Positions 19,039-28,723 of a stretch of DNA of 64,000 nucleotides are shown in pieces. The stretch spans positions 248,001 through 312,000 of the forward strand of contig WKFK01000014.1 in assembly GCA_014872815.1 (NCBI GenBank), written 5' to 3'. The DNA comes from Paracoccaceae bacterium (GTDB taxonomy: Bacteria; Pseudomonadota; Alphaproteobacteria; Rhodobacterales; Rhodobacteraceae). How positions within the stretch are numbered: the stretch's first letter is position 1; each line of letters opens with the position of its first letter. Under the pieces are notes generated by a model that searched no databases, had not been told where the DNA came from, and saw only the letters and a program-made list of their open reading frames with translations. The translations under genes and the position numbers were made by a program.

Positions 19039-19608
19039 TCAGAGATAGGGCGGCGTGCAGGCGGAAATCACCTCTGCCGGTTCATTGGAGATATTGCGAA
19101 AGCGGTGGGGTTGCCGGCTGTTAAAGAGGTAGCTGTCCCCGGCGCGTAGAATTTGTGTTTGGTTGCCAACCGTTACCTCAAGCTCGCCAGATACCACGAT
19201 GCCGCCTTCGTTGGCGGGATGTGAGAGCATGGTTTCGCCAGTATCCGCGCCGGGCGCATAGTGTTCCTTAAGAATTTGCAAGCCGTGCTCCTTGGCGTTG
19301 CCTACCTGTTTCAGCGTAAGTTTCGAAGACGTGTCGCCAAGCTGTGACGTAAGGTCGAGTAGGGCATCCGACGAGAAGAAAACTTGGCCCGGGGATTGGC
19401 CATCTGGTTCAAAAAACTCGGTCATGGACATGCCCATGCCGCCCAAAATTTTGCGCAAGCTGGCGACAGATGGGCTGGATCGATTGGTTTCGATCATGGA
19501 AATCTGACCGTGGGGCACACCGGCATACTGTGCCAGTTGTCGCTGACTCAGGCCCGCCGAAACGCGTAACTTTTTAAGGCGTTCGCCCACATCGAACGGA
19601 TCGTCCAT
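19039..19608 (-). CDS. XRE family transcriptional regulator with C-terminal cupin
   Basis: HTH LRVSAGLSQRQLAQYAGVPHGQISMIETNRSSPSVASLRKI; cupin LRAGDSYLFNSRQPHRFRN. Confidence 0.85.
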   Translation of the reverse strand: MDDPFDVGERLKKLRVSAGLSQRQLAQYAGVPHGQISMIETNRSSPSVASLRKILGGMGMSMTEFFEPDGQSPGQVFFSSDALLDLTSQLGDTSSKLTLKQVGNAKEHGLQILKEHYAPGADTGETMLSHPANEGGIVVSGELEVTVGNQTQILRAGDSYLFNSRQPHRFRNISNEPAEVISACTPPYL

Positions 19609-19846
19609 CGGGTCCTCCGTGTTGCTGAGGCACTTGTGCTATCATGGCGCAGGCGGTTGCAACCAAACTTTGATGATTTGGGTCTAGCAATGCTCAATAT
19701 TCTGCGCAATAGAAGGCAAAAAAGTTTTCGCGACGTAGCGACGTTTCATGTCTGCAACCTTGACGTTGAGGCAGGGGCGGACATGTTGGGCGGCAACGGA
19801 AATAGATGTTTTGCGCCTCGAGATGAGGCGGACGGAAGGAGAGACC

Positions 19847-21061
19847 ATGGCCAAGGATCTGGCACCACAGTCCAAACCGGAATTGGGTTCGTTCAACTGG
19901 GAAGACCCGTTTCTGATTGAAAGCCAATTGGAAGAAGATGAGCGCATGGTGCGGGATGCCGCGCGTGCCTATTGCGACGAAAAGCTGGCGCCGCGTGTCA
20001 TGGCAGCCTACGAAAACGAAGAGACCGATCCAGCGATCTTTGCCGAAATGGGTGAAATGGGCCTGCTGGGCACCACTATTCCAGAAGAATACGGTGGGAT
20101 TGGTGCGGGCTACGTCACCTATGGTCTGGTGGCGCGTGAAGTGGAGCGCGTGGACAGTGGCTATCGTTCGATGATGTCGGTGCAGAGTTCGTTGGTGATG
20201 TATCCGATTTATGCCTACGGGTCTGAGGAACAGCGCAAGAAGTACCTGCCAAAACTGGCGTCTGGCGAATGGATTGGCTGTTTTGGTCTGACCGAGCCAG
20301 ATGCAGGTTCTGATCCTGCGGGTATGAAAACCACCGCCAAAAAGGTCGATGGCGGCTATGTCCTCCATGGGTCTAAGATGTGGATCTCCAATTCCCCAAT
20401 TGCGGATGTGTTTGTTGTTTGGGCCAAGTCCGATGCGCACGGCGGCAAGATCCGTGGTTTCGTTTTGGAGAAGGGCACCAAGGGCCTCTCCGCGCCAAAA
20501 ATCGCGCACAAAGGGTCTCTGCGGGCTTCGATCACAGGCGAGATTGTACTCGACAACGTAGAAGTGTCTGAGGATGCGCTGTTGCCAAATGTTGAAGGTC
20601 TGAAAGGGCCGTTTGGCTGTTTGAACCGCGCGCGTTATGGCATTGCATGGGGCGCGATGGGGGCTGCGGAGTACTGCTGGCACGCGGCGCGTCAGTATGG
20701 TTTGGACCGCAAACAGTTTGGCAAACCGCTGGCACAGACCCAGTTGTTCCAATTGAAACTGGCAAATATGCAAACCGAGATTTCTTTGGGGATGCAGGCA
20801 GCGCTGCGCGTGGGGCGTCTAATGGATGAGGCCAAGGCGGCGCCAGAGATGGTGTCTATCATCAAACGTAACAATTGTGGTAAAGCACTGGATATCGCAC
20901 GTCTGTCGCGGGACATGCATGGTGGCAACGGCATCAGCCTTGAGTTTGGCGTGATCCGCCACATGGTGAACCTCGAAACTGTGAACACCTACGAAGGCAC
21001 GCATGACGTGCATGCGTTGATCCTTGGGCGGGCTCAGACCGGCTTGCAGGCGTTCTTCTGA
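19847..21061 (+). CDS. gcdH: Acyl-CoA dehydrogenase, glutaryl-CoA dehydrogenase-like
   Basis: [51 protein letters not shown]...[50 protein letters not shown]...[18 protein letters not shown]; GcdH-like. Confidence 0.88.
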   Translation: MAKDLAPQSKPELGSFNWEDPFLIESQLEEDERMVRDAARAYCDEKLAPRVMAAYENEETDPAIFAEMGEMGLLGTTIPEEYGGIGAGYVTYGLVAREVERVDSGYRSMMSVQSSLVMYPIYAYGSEEQRKKYLPKLASGEWIGCFGLTEPDAGSDPAGMKTTAKKVDGGYVLHGSKMWISNSPIADVFVVWAKSDAHGGKIRGFVLEKGTKGLSAPKIAHKGSLRASITGEIVLDNVEVSEDALLPNVEGLKGPFGCLNRARYGIAWGAMGAAEYCWHAARQYGLDRKQFGKPLAQTQLFQLKLANMQTEISLGMQAALRVGRLMDEAKAAPEMVSIIKRNNCGKALDIARLSRDMHGGNGISLEFGVIRHMVNLETVNTYEGTHDVHALILGRAQTGLQAFF

Positions 21062-21094
21062 GTTCAGAAGCAAAAAGAACAGAAAAGTAGAAAT

Positions 21095-21125
21095 CGCGCT
21101 GCCGGAAGGCGGCGCGTTTTTTTGT
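21095..21125 (+). terminator. Rho-independent terminator after gcdH
   Basis: CGCGCTGCC-GGAA-GGCGGCGCG followed by TTTTTTTG. Confidence 0.85.
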
Positions 21126-21202
21126 TTTGGATCTCCGCAAAGCTCTGGGTGAGGGGCGCTTTTTGAGGTTTGATCTGCTGGTGGCCGATTTCCGGGCGCA
21201 AA

Positions 21203-21222
21203 TCCATTTGTCGACAAATGGA
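21203..21222. repeat. Perfect 20-bp palindrome TCCATTTGTCGACAAATGGA
   Basis: Read directly; a second core TTGTCGACAA lies at 21313-21322. Confidence 0.6.
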
Positions 21223-21244
21223 ATGCACAGGTGATTTTTGTCCA

Positions 21245-22030
21245 CTATTGGCCTTTCAGCGTCGCCGAAGCTGTCACCGGGATGTCATTTACGACATAAG
21301 CACGGTGGTCGTTTGTCGACAAGGTCACGCGAATCTCGTGCTGACCGGGAGGTAAGTTGCCGATGGTTGTGGTCGGGCGATACAGACGACCGAGCTTCAG
21401 TCCGTTGATGTAGATATGCCCGTGACCAGTGCCCGGCACATGTGGACCATCGACCAGATCGGGGGTAAATTCAAAATCGTCTGAAACGACTGTGACTGTC
21501 CAACCCACGTCAGTGCGTGCCGTTGTAAGCGCAATCTTTGGAGCGGGTTCACCTTTACCCACCTGACAGATGTCACCTATCCCAAAAAGACCGAAGGAGG
21601 CTGCAGCGCCTTCTTCTTTAGGCGCGCTCAATCTGGCGCGGGTGGTTACAGGTCCCGCATTGGCAAAAGTCAGTGAAATCGGGAAGGTACGCCCGTCTTT
21701 GAGGGCGCCGGAAACGCCGGACAGTTTAATAAAAACACCGTCTGCAGCCAAGGAAGCACCACTGTTTTCCGGTATCGCAAGGACGCCGTGAGTCTCACTA
21801 AATGTTGTGGTAGACGCATCCGGCGCATGGGCCGAGAGCAGGTGATCATAGGGGCCAGAGTTCGTGATTGAGACAAAAACGGCCAGTTGATCAGCTTGTC
21901 CAATGAGAGGTGCAGCTGTTGCGTTGGAGAGCAAAATTGTTGACGTTTTGGTCGGTTTAAGAAGCGTTGTTCCGCCCCAGACTGCCAGGGCGCATAGCAC
22001 CAAAATGAGGAGAAAGTTTCGCGCTTTCAT
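21245..22030 (-). CDS. Exported/membrane-anchored protein with an apparent degenerate PCu(A)C-like domain and a second C-terminal domain
   Basis: N-terminal TM anchor MKARNFLLILVLCALAVWGG; SITNSGPYDHLLSAHAPDASTTTFSETHGVLAIPENSGASLAADGVFIKLSGV...LKDGRTFPISLTFANAGPVTTRARL resembles PCu(A)C folds. Confidence 0.55.
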   Translation of the reverse strand: MKARNFLLILVLCALAVWGGTTLLKPTKTSTILLSNATAAPLIGQADQLAVFVSITNSGPYDHLLSAHAPDASTTTFSETHGVLAIPENSGASLAADGVFIKLSGVSGALKDGRTFPISLTFANAGPVTTRARLSAPKEEGAAASFGLFGIGDICQVGKGEPAPKIALTTARTDVGWTVTVVSDDFEFTPDLVDGPHVPGTGHGHIYINGLKLGRLYRPTTTIGNLPPGQHEIRVTLSTNDHRAYVVNDIPVTASATLKGQ

Positions 22031-22058
22031 CTTTGCGTTCCGTCGCTATAGTCGCCGA

Positions 22059-23492
22059 ATGACTGCGAAATTGTCCGACAGCGCCCGTGAACTCAAGTGC
22101 GGGCTCATCGCGCGCATTTTCCTTTTTGGTAGTATAGCAACGATTGGCACGCCGGCGTTTGCCCACACCTCCGAGGGTGGGTTTGTGCTCCTTCTGCCAA
22201 CTGATCTGTATATTGCGTCTGGCGTTCTGGCTGTCGCGTTGACGGTCCTGCTTCTGGTGTTCCTGTCCGACAAATGGGTGTCGAGGATCTTTCGCCCCGT
22301 CGCTTTGTGGCCGTTGCCTGTTGGGAATCTCCCTTTAGCGACGAGTTTGATGTCTACGGCGTTCTTGCTGTGGTTGGTCTATGTCGGATTGAATGGTCCG
22401 CGCGATCCTTTGGCCAATCCTTTGCCGCTTACCGTTTGGACAGTTTGGTGGGTCGGCCTGGTGTTCGTGCAAGGATTCCTGGGAAATGTTTGGCGCTGGA
22501 TTGATCCCTGGCGCGGTGCGGTCTGGGCGATGCGCCGTGTTTTAGGGCCGCGCCCTGTTTTTCGGTTCCCGACCTTCTTGGGCCACTGGCTCGGTATTCT
22601 GTCATTTGGTGGGTTTGCCGCTTTCTTGTTGGCGGACATTGCCCCATCTGATCCGGCACGACTCGCGCGAGTTGTTGCGTTCTACTGGGCTGTGCACTTC
22701 TTAGGTATGGTGTTGTGTGGGCGGCGGTGGTCCCTGCGTGCAGAGGGCCTTGGCATGGTGATGCAGCTCTATGCGCGTCTGTCGCCACTTGGCAAACGCG
22801 GAAAGCAAACCGCAATTGGGCTTTGGGGATGGCGACTTGCTTTGGGGCGGCCGGTTCCCTTTGGGCTGGCGGTGATGAGCCTCTTGTTGTTGGGTTCCGG
22901 CAGTTTTGACGGCGTGAATGAAACCTTTTGGTGGTTGGCGCAACTGGGGATTAACCCGTTGGAGTTTCCGGGACGTTCGGCGGTGGTGTGGCAAACCCTG
23001 ATCGGCTTGATTGTGGCCAACCTGCTATTGTTGGCGATCTTTGTTGCAGCGCTTTGGTTGGGCTTCACGCTGGGCGGCGTTCAGAAGATCCGGCTTGGCG
23101 AGGCGTTTTGCATTTTTGCACCTGCGGTTTTGCCGATCGCACTAGGGTATCATTTTGCCCATTACTTCACGAGCTTCCTCGTAGAGGCGCAATACGCAAT
23201 GATCGCGGCGACCGATCCGTGGGCGCGAGGGCAGGACCTCCTTGGCCTAGGAGAGATGTACGTCACAACCGGGTTCTTTAACGTGCAAGAAAGCGTCCGC
23301 GTTCTGTGGCTATGCCAGGCTGGAGGCGTTGTGATCGGCCACATAATCGCTGTGCTGCTCTCTCACGCGCTGGCGGTGCGGCATTTGGGGGCAGGACGTA
23401 TGGCGGTGGTGTCTCAAGCCCCTTTGGCGCTGTTTATGATTGGCTACACATTTTTTGGCCTTTGGCTACTTGCATCGCCGCGTGGCTTCTGA
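22059..23492 (+). CDS. Polytopic membrane protein of unknown function (possibly the family labelled 'fenitrothion hydrolase' in databases)
   Basis: MTAKLSDSARELKCGLIARIFLFGSIATIGTPAFAHTSEGGFVLLLPTDLYIASGVL; many TM helices. Family name from memory only. Confidence 0.5.
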   Translation: MTAKLSDSARELKCGLIARIFLFGSIATIGTPAFAHTSEGGFVLLLPTDLYIASGVLAVALTVLLLVFLSDKWVSRIFRPVALWPLPVGNLPLATSLMSTAFLLWLVYVGLNGPRDPLANPLPLTVWTVWWVGLVFVQGFLGNVWRWIDPWRGAVWAMRRVLGPRPVFRFPTFLGHWLGILSFGGFAAFLLADIAPSDPARLARVVAFYWAVHFLGMVLCGRRWSLRAEGLGMVMQLYARLSPLGKRGKQTAIGLWGWRLALGRPVPFGLAVMSLLLLGSGSFDGVNETFWWLAQLGINPLEFPGRSAVVWQTLIGLIVANLLLLAIFVAALWLGFTLGGVQKIRLGEAFCIFAPAVLPIALGYHFAHYFTSFLVEAQYAMIAATDPWARGQDLLGLGEMYVTTGFFNVQESVRVLWLCQAGGVVIGHIIAVLLSHALAVRHLGAGRMAVVSQAPLALFMIGYTFFGLWLLASPRGF

Positions 23493-23597
23493 AACAACAC
23501 GCGCCCTCTAAACGGAACGGCGGTTTATTTGCACACCAACATGGGCATTCGACCGGACTAGTTCCAAAAGAACCAAGTGGACACAGAGGGCAAATTG

Positions 23598-24905
23598 ATG
23601 ACCACAACCAAGACAATAGCGGAAAAAGCTGTCTCCAAGCCGACACGCCGTGATGCGCTTAAAACCCTGGCATTGGGCGGAGCGGCGGCAGCCTCGATGC
23701 CTCTGTGGGCAAGATATGCTGGTGCACAAACGTCTGAGCCGATCAAAGTTGGGTTTCAGGTGCACCGTACGGGCATCGGCGCCGCCTATGGTCGTTGGTA
23801 TGACCGCACAACATCCGCAGCTGCGGCGCTGATCAATGAGCAGGGTGGCATTAATGGCCGTCCTTTGGAGATCATTGCAGAAGACGATGGGACCGATCCG
23901 AAGCGTGGCGCTGAAGTGGTCGAGAAATTCGCGGCTAAGCACAACTGTGACATCGGTTTTGGGACGTTGTTTTCCCATGTTGTCATCGGGTCCGCACCGC
24001 GTGCCGGGGAATTGAAACTGCCGTATTTTGTGGTGTCGGAAGGGCATCATGTGGCGAGTGGCATGCTGAACCGATACACGCTTCAGCCTGGGATCACCGA
24101 TGTGAAGAGCCAAGTGCAAGCGATGGCGCCGTTTGTTGCCGACAACCTTGGTAAAAAAGTGACCATGGTGTTCCCGGATTTTGCATTCGGCCATGACCAC
24201 CGCGACTATTTTACCGCGGCGATTGAGGCGCAGGGTGGCGAAGTCTTGGAGCACATTGCTATCCCGCCGACCGAGACGTCCTTTACCAAGTACTTCCCGA
24301 AAATCCCGCGTGAGACTGAAGTGATTTATCACGTGATGGTTGGCCCCGCAGTGCTGACCTTTGTCAAAGAGCTTGGCGAGTTCTTTGGGCCGCAACGCCC
24401 GGAAATCTTTGGATTTATTGACAGCCTTGAGGCGGTGGATATTACAAGCCCGGGGCTTGAATTCCTGGAAGGGACATATTTCTGGGAAGGCAATCCGCGG
24501 TATGCGCAGGAAAACCAATCCGAATATGACGCCTTCTTCCGTGAGCGGGTTGGGGTGGATGCCAACGGCGCGTCTGTAAGCGATCCGCGAGATGTCTCAA
24601 CCTACGCCCACATGTTTGGCTGCTGGGAAACATTGCATGTGGTCAAAGCAGGTATGGAAGCGTCGGGCTACCGCGGCACGCAGGATCGCGCAGCGTTGAT
24701 CGAAGCGGTCGAAGCGATGACAGACATGCCACACTCCATTGCACATCCACAGGGCGCGAAAGTGTTCAACGGAAAAACACACCAGGTGTTTGGCAAGCAA
24801 TACATCTCCAAAGTGGTCGATGGCAAATTGCTGTTGGTGCACACAACGTCGATTGAAGACACGTTCTATCCGGACGAAGTCGACTACACGACTCAGTCTC
24901 TTTGA
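23598..24905 (+). CDS. ABC transporter substrate-binding protein (Liv/urea-amide type) with Tat-like signal
   Basis: TRRDALKTLALGGAAAASMPLWARYAGAQ twin-Arg signal; SEPIKVGFQVHRTGIGAAYGRWYDRTTSAAAALINEQGGINGRPLEIIAEDDGTDP. Confidence 0.88.
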   Translation: MTTTKTIAEKAVSKPTRRDALKTLALGGAAAASMPLWARYAGAQTSEPIKVGFQVHRTGIGAAYGRWYDRTTSAAAALINEQGGINGRPLEIIAEDDGTDPKRGAEVVEKFAAKHNCDIGFGTLFSHVVIGSAPRAGELKLPYFVVSEGHHVASGMLNRYTLQPGITDVKSQVQAMAPFVADNLGKKVTMVFPDFAFGHDHRDYFTAAIEAQGGEVLEHIAIPPTETSFTKYFPKIPRETEVIYHVMVGPAVLTFVKELGEFFGPQRPEIFGFIDSLEAVDITSPGLEFLEGTYFWEGNPRYAQENQSEYDAFFRERVGVDANGASVSDPRDVSTYAHMFGCWETLHVVKAGMEASGYRGTQDRAALIEAVEAMTDMPHSIAHPQGAKVFNGKTHQVFGKQYISKVVDGKLLLVHTTSIEDTFYPDEVDYTTQSL

Positions 24906-24913
24906 TCCGAGAT

Positions 24914-24943
24914 GCGAGGCGCGTCATGTGCGGCGCGCCTTGC
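24914..24943 (+). other. Intercistronic stem-loop between SBP and permease genes
   Basis: GCGAGGCGCG-tcatgtgcgg-CGCGCCTTGC (10 bp, one G-U); no U-tract. Confidence 0.55.
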
Positions 24944-24960
24944 AATAGGCAGGTGTAGGA

Positions 24961-25887
24961 ATGGATTTTGGACCTTATTTGATGCTCGCCATCATGGAGG
25001 GAGCGTTGACCGCGGCGGTGCTCGCTCTGACTGCGTCTGGGCTAGCATTGGTGTTTGGTGTAATGCGCGTGGTCAATGTGGCGCATGGCGAGTTCTTTAT
25101 GCTGGGCGCAGTTTTGGCATGGTGGGTATCACAGCTGGCCGGGGGCTCACCTGTGTGGGGCTTTTTATTAGCGCTTTGTGTCGTCCCCCTTTTGGTTGGT
25201 GTCCTAGCTGCAGCCGTGGACATGACGATCCTCAAGCGTATCAATTATGATCCGGAGCGTACCATCGTTGCGACCATCGGCATCCTTTATATCTTGCAGC
25301 AGGTGACATTGATGACCTATGGGCCGGAAGCCCGTCCGGTTGCGCCGCCGTTCAATACACGCGTAGCCCTGCCTTGGTTTGAGATGTCAAACGGGGCGCT
25401 GCAATTGTATTGGCCGTGGGGGCTTTCCATCACCAGCTATAAGCTCTTTGTGATTGGGGCAGCTTGCGTTGTTTTGTTGGGCTTATGGGCCCTTATGACG
25501 CAAACAAAACTGGGGTTGCTGATGCGGGCCACAGAGCAAGATCGGGAGATGGCACACGCCTTCGGAATCCCGGTTCAGCGTGTATACGCAATTGCTTTTG
25601 GGCTTGGTGCAGGGATGGCAGCATTGGCGGCCGTTTTGATTGTGCCAATCCAACAGGCGCACTATTTGATGGGAGGTGATCCGCTCCTCCTGAGCTTCAT
25701 CGTCGTGATCATAGGCGGCTTGGGGAGTTTGCCAGGGGCAATATTGGCCGCACTGCTTATTGGTCTTTCTGACGGGATCATTTCCGTATTCTTCTCACCT
25801 ACACTGGCAAAAATCTTTGCCACGCTCTTGGTGGCCTTTGTACTGGTGTTTCGCCCCAATGGACTCTGGGGGACGCGAAATTCATGA
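24961..25887 (+). CDS. LivH-type ABC transporter permease
   Basis: ALTASGLALVFGVMRVVNVAHGEFFMLGAVLAWW. Confidence 0.9.
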   Translation: MDFGPYLMLAIMEGALTAAVLALTASGLALVFGVMRVVNVAHGEFFMLGAVLAWWVSQLAGGSPVWGFLLALCVVPLLVGVLAAAVDMTILKRINYDPERTIVATIGILYILQQVTLMTYGPEARPVAPPFNTRVALPWFEMSNGALQLYWPWGLSITSYKLFVIGAACVVLLGLWALMTQTKLGLLMRATEQDREMAHAFGIPVQRVYAIAFGLGAGMAALAAVLIVPIQQAHYLMGGDPLLLSFIVVIIGGLGSLPGAILAALLIGLSDGIISVFFSPTLAKIFATLLVAFVLVFRPNGLWGTRNS

Positions 25888-26831
25888 CGACGGACCTCAA
25901 AAAATCCGTGATCTTGCACGCTGGCGTCGTATTGGCCTTGTTTGTCCTGCAGTTTGTGCTTCCTGCTTACCACCACGGGAATATGGCCCGGATCATGGTG
26001 CTGGCCAGTTATGCCATCGGGTATAATCTGTTGTTTGGCTATACCGGATTGTTGAGCTTGGGGCATGCGCTGTTCTTTGCTGCGGGTCTCTATGGCGCTG
26101 GACTGGCAATGTCGCAGTTTGGCCTGTCCGCTGGGCCAGCTTTGGTTATCGGAGTGGTGGCGGGCGTTGTGATCGGCGCTGTTGTTGGCGGTTTGGCTCT
26201 GCGGACCGAAGGCGTTGCGTTTATGATTGTGACGTTGATGTTTGCGCAGGCGGGGTACCTCACCATTTTGTATTTTGGCGCGTATACGCGGGGAGATGAG
26301 GGCTTTGTGATCGCACAGACAGAGAGAGTGCTTTTTGGAGTCGATCTCTCTGCCCCTTTGGTGAGGTATTTTGCTGCCTTTTCATTGTTTTGCGCCGCGA
26401 TCCTCACTTGTTTTCTTGCTGTGAAATCCCGGTTTGGCAGAGTGTTGGTCGCGATACGAGAGAACGAAGAACGCGCCGCAATGCTGGGATATGACGTGGC
26501 CAAGTACAAACTTGGGGCGGTAGTGCTGTCTGCTGGCCTCTCGGCATTGGCTGGGGCTGGCTATGCGCTATTGTTTGGCTATGTCGGTGCTTCCTTTGCT
26601 TCGGTTCAGTATTCAATCTTTCCATTGCTGTGGGTTTTGCTCGGCGGGGCTGGCACTGTTCTTGGTCCCTTGGTCGGGACGGTTTTCATGTTTTATTTGA
26701 TCGATCTGAGTTCGGGGTTGACCACCGCCTACATGTTGATTGCCGGTCTGGTTTTGGTGGTGTTGACGGTTTTTGCGCCTCAAGGCGTCATGGGGGAAGT
26801 TCGACGTCGCATGTGGAGGTGGCTGCCATGA
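25884..26831 (+). CDS. LivM-type ABC transporter permease
   Basis: ASYAIGYNLLFGYTGLLSLGHALFFAAGLYGAGLA. Confidence 0.9.
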   Translation: MTTDLKKSVILHAGVVLALFVLQFVLPAYHHGNMARIMVLASYAIGYNLLFGYTGLLSLGHALFFAAGLYGAGLAMSQFGLSAGPALVIGVVAGVVIGAVVGGLALRTEGVAFMIVTLMFAQAGYLTILYFGAYTRGDEGFVIAQTERVLFGVDLSAPLVRYFAAFSLFCAAILTCFLAVKSRFGRVLVAIRENEERAAMLGYDVAKYKLGAVVLSAGLSALAGAGYALLFGYVGASFASVQYSIFPLLWVLLGGAGTVLGPLVGTVFMFYLIDLSSGLTTAYMLIAGLVLVVLTVFAPQGVMGEVRRRMWRWLP

Positions 26832-27550
26832 GTCTGCTGTCTGCAAGTGGAATATCTAAGCAGTACAACGGGTTGGCTGCTTTGTCTGACGTGTCGTTTG
26901 ACGTGCCGTCCGGACAGGTGCGCGCTTTGATCGGCCCAAATGGCGCGGGAAAAACAACGCTGGTCGGGGTGTTGTCTGGACGTATTCCACCGTCTAGCGG
27001 CTCTGTGCATTTTGCCGGACAGGATGTGACCACTTGGCCTGCGCACAAGCGTATTTCGCAAGGGATGGGTTATACGTTTCAGATCACCTCGATTTTTGCA
27101 GATCTGAGCGTGCGCGAAAACGTGGCTTTGGCCGCCCGGCGGCATCAAAAAAGCGCTGCCGTTGTCGACGCGATGGTGGAGGAAGCTCTGCTCAAGACTG
27201 GTCTGTGGGACCGAGTTGACGACATTGCCGGTACCTTAAGCTATGGTCACCAACGCCTGCTAGAAATTGCTATGGGATTGGCTCAGACGCCAAAACTGTT
27301 GATCTTGGATGAACCGACACAGGGTCTTACGGAAGGCGATGTGGAGGCTTTCAAGCGACTTATCAAGAGCCTACGCGGTGAAATCACCGTATTGCTGATC
27401 GAGCATAATATGGATGTGGTTATGCAACTTGCCGACGTCATTACCGTTTTGGAAGCCGGGCGCGTTTTGTTTGAAGGCATTCCAACAGATGTGAAAGCCA
27501 ACGCACTCGTGCGCGCGGCCTATCTTGGAGGCGGCGATGCTGAAACTTGA
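26828..27550 (+). CDS. LivG-type ABC transporter ATP-binding protein
   Basis: Walker [48 protein letters not shown]; start 26828 (ATGA coupled to livM stop). Confidence 0.9.
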   Translation: MSLLSASGISKQYNGLAALSDVSFDVPSGQVRALIGPNGAGKTTLVGVLSGRIPPSSGSVHFAGQDVTTWPAHKRISQGMGYTFQITSIFADLSVRENVALAARRHQKSAAVVDAMVEEALLKTGLWDRVDDIAGTLSYGHQRLLEIAMGLAQTPKLLILDEPTQGLTEGDVEAFKRLIKSLRGEITVLLIEHNMDVVMQLADVITVLEAGRVLFEGIPTDVKANALVRAAYLGGGDAET

Positions 27551-28235
27551 AACCGTTTCCGCGGGATACGGTGCTGCGCAGGTACTGCGTGGCGTATCGT
27601 TTGAAGCGCATCCAGGGCAGATTTTGTGCCTCGTTGGGAGAAACGGGGCCGGAAAATCGACAACCATGAAGGCGATCATGGGCTTACTTCCTTTGATGGA
27701 AGGCCGAGTGTTGTGTGATGGTGCTGTTCTTTCTGACCTACCGCCACATAAAGTTCCAGCGCTTGGCGTAGGGTATGTGCCTCAAGGACGACGACTGTTT
27801 GGGGCACTGACCGTTGCAGAAAACCTTGCGGTTGGTTGCTTGACGTTTGGTAAGGGGAATGCGGCTTTAGACGAGGTCCTGGAAGTTTTCCCGAGACTTA
27901 AGGAACGACTGGCGCAACGCGCGAATACTCTAAGCGGGGGAGAACAACAAATGCTCGCTATGGGGCGTGCGATGTGTTTAAGGCCAAAGGTTCTGTTGCT
28001 GGATGAGCCCACAGAAGGCCTGCAACCCTCCATGGTCGCCGCCATTCGAAGTGCCGCAGATCATATGCGACAGCAGGGTGCTGCGGTGGTGTTGGTTGAG
28101 CAGCGTCTGGATGCGATTACCGCACTGGCGGATCAAGTTGTTATGCTGGAAAACGGACATCTACGAGGCACGCTCACCCGGTCTCAGTTGATGACGGAAG
28201 ACAGGGGTCTATTGGAAGCGCATCTTGGGGTCTAG
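27537..28235 (+). CDS. LivF-type ABC transporter ATP-binding protein
   Basis: GRNGAGKSTTMKAIMGL; LSGGEQQMLAMGRAMCLRPKVLLLDEPTEGLQPSMV. Confidence 0.9.
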   Translation: MLKLETVSAGYGAAQVLRGVSFEAHPGQILCLVGRNGAGKSTTMKAIMGLLPLMEGRVLCDGAVLSDLPPHKVPALGVGYVPQGRRLFGALTVAENLAVGCLTFGKGNAALDEVLEVFPRLKERLAQRANTLSGGEQQMLAMGRAMCLRPKVLLLDEPTEGLQPSMVAAIRSAADHMRQQGAAVVLVEQRLDAITALADQVVMLENGHLRGTLTRSQLMTEDRGLLEAHLGV

Positions 28236-28270
28236 GTGGGGCTGTGAGTGTGTGTGGCCATAAAGCTCGG

Positions 28271-28723
28271 TCAGGTCAGCTTCTTAAGCAGCAGTAGAAA
28301 GATTGTTTGCTCCGCTTCGTTTAAGGGGGCAAGCGTGTCTTTCGTAATCTGATGCGCGGCTGGGGCCAGGGTTTCAAACAAATCCCACCCAGCAGCGGAA
28401 GGTTTCAGCAGCAGGCGTCTTTGATCGTTCTGATCAGGTGAGCTGATGATAAGGTCTTTGGCGCGGAGGCGATCAACAACGCCCTTGATCGTGGCTCCGT
28501 CCATGGCGGTCGCTCGCCCCAGAGCATTTTGTGACACAGCACCTAACTCACAAAGTTTGGCGAGTGCGGCAAATTGGGTTGGTGTTAGGTCCTTTATCCC
28601 TTCGGCAAAAATTGCCAGGTGTTTTTGATTGGCACGCCTCATGAGGTGGCCGACCTGGTCCTCTAGGGAGTAGCTATCGGCAGCGTCGGCAAGTGTTGAG
28701 GGCGGAGTATCGGAGGACATCAC
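28271..28723 (-). CDS. MarR family transcriptional regulator
   Basis: LTPTQFAALAKLCELGAVSQNALGRATAMDGATIKGVVDRLRAKDLIISSPDQNDQRRLLLKPSAAG winged-HTH. Confidence 0.9.
   Translation of the reverse strand: MMSSDTPPSTLADAADSYSLEDQVGHLMRRANQKHLAIFAEGIKDLTPTQFAALAKLCELGAVSQNALGRATAMDGATIKGVVDRLRAKDLIISSPDQNDQRRLLLKPSAAGWDLFETLAPAAHQITKDTLAPLNEAEQTIFLLLLKKLT

Noticed and set aside
19694-20773. 359-aa minus ORF antisense to gcdH
   Set aside because: No recognisable domain; gcdH on the opposite strand explains the region.
23508-24518. 336-aa minus ORF antisense to the second substrate-binding protein
   Set aside because: Overlaps a clear SBP gene; composition typical of a shadow ORF.
13296-28235. 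The two Liv-type cassettes as a recent tandem duplication
   Set aside because: Same gene order, but protein sequences (signals, substrate-binding domains, permeases) look clearly diverged; more consistent with ancient paralogues.
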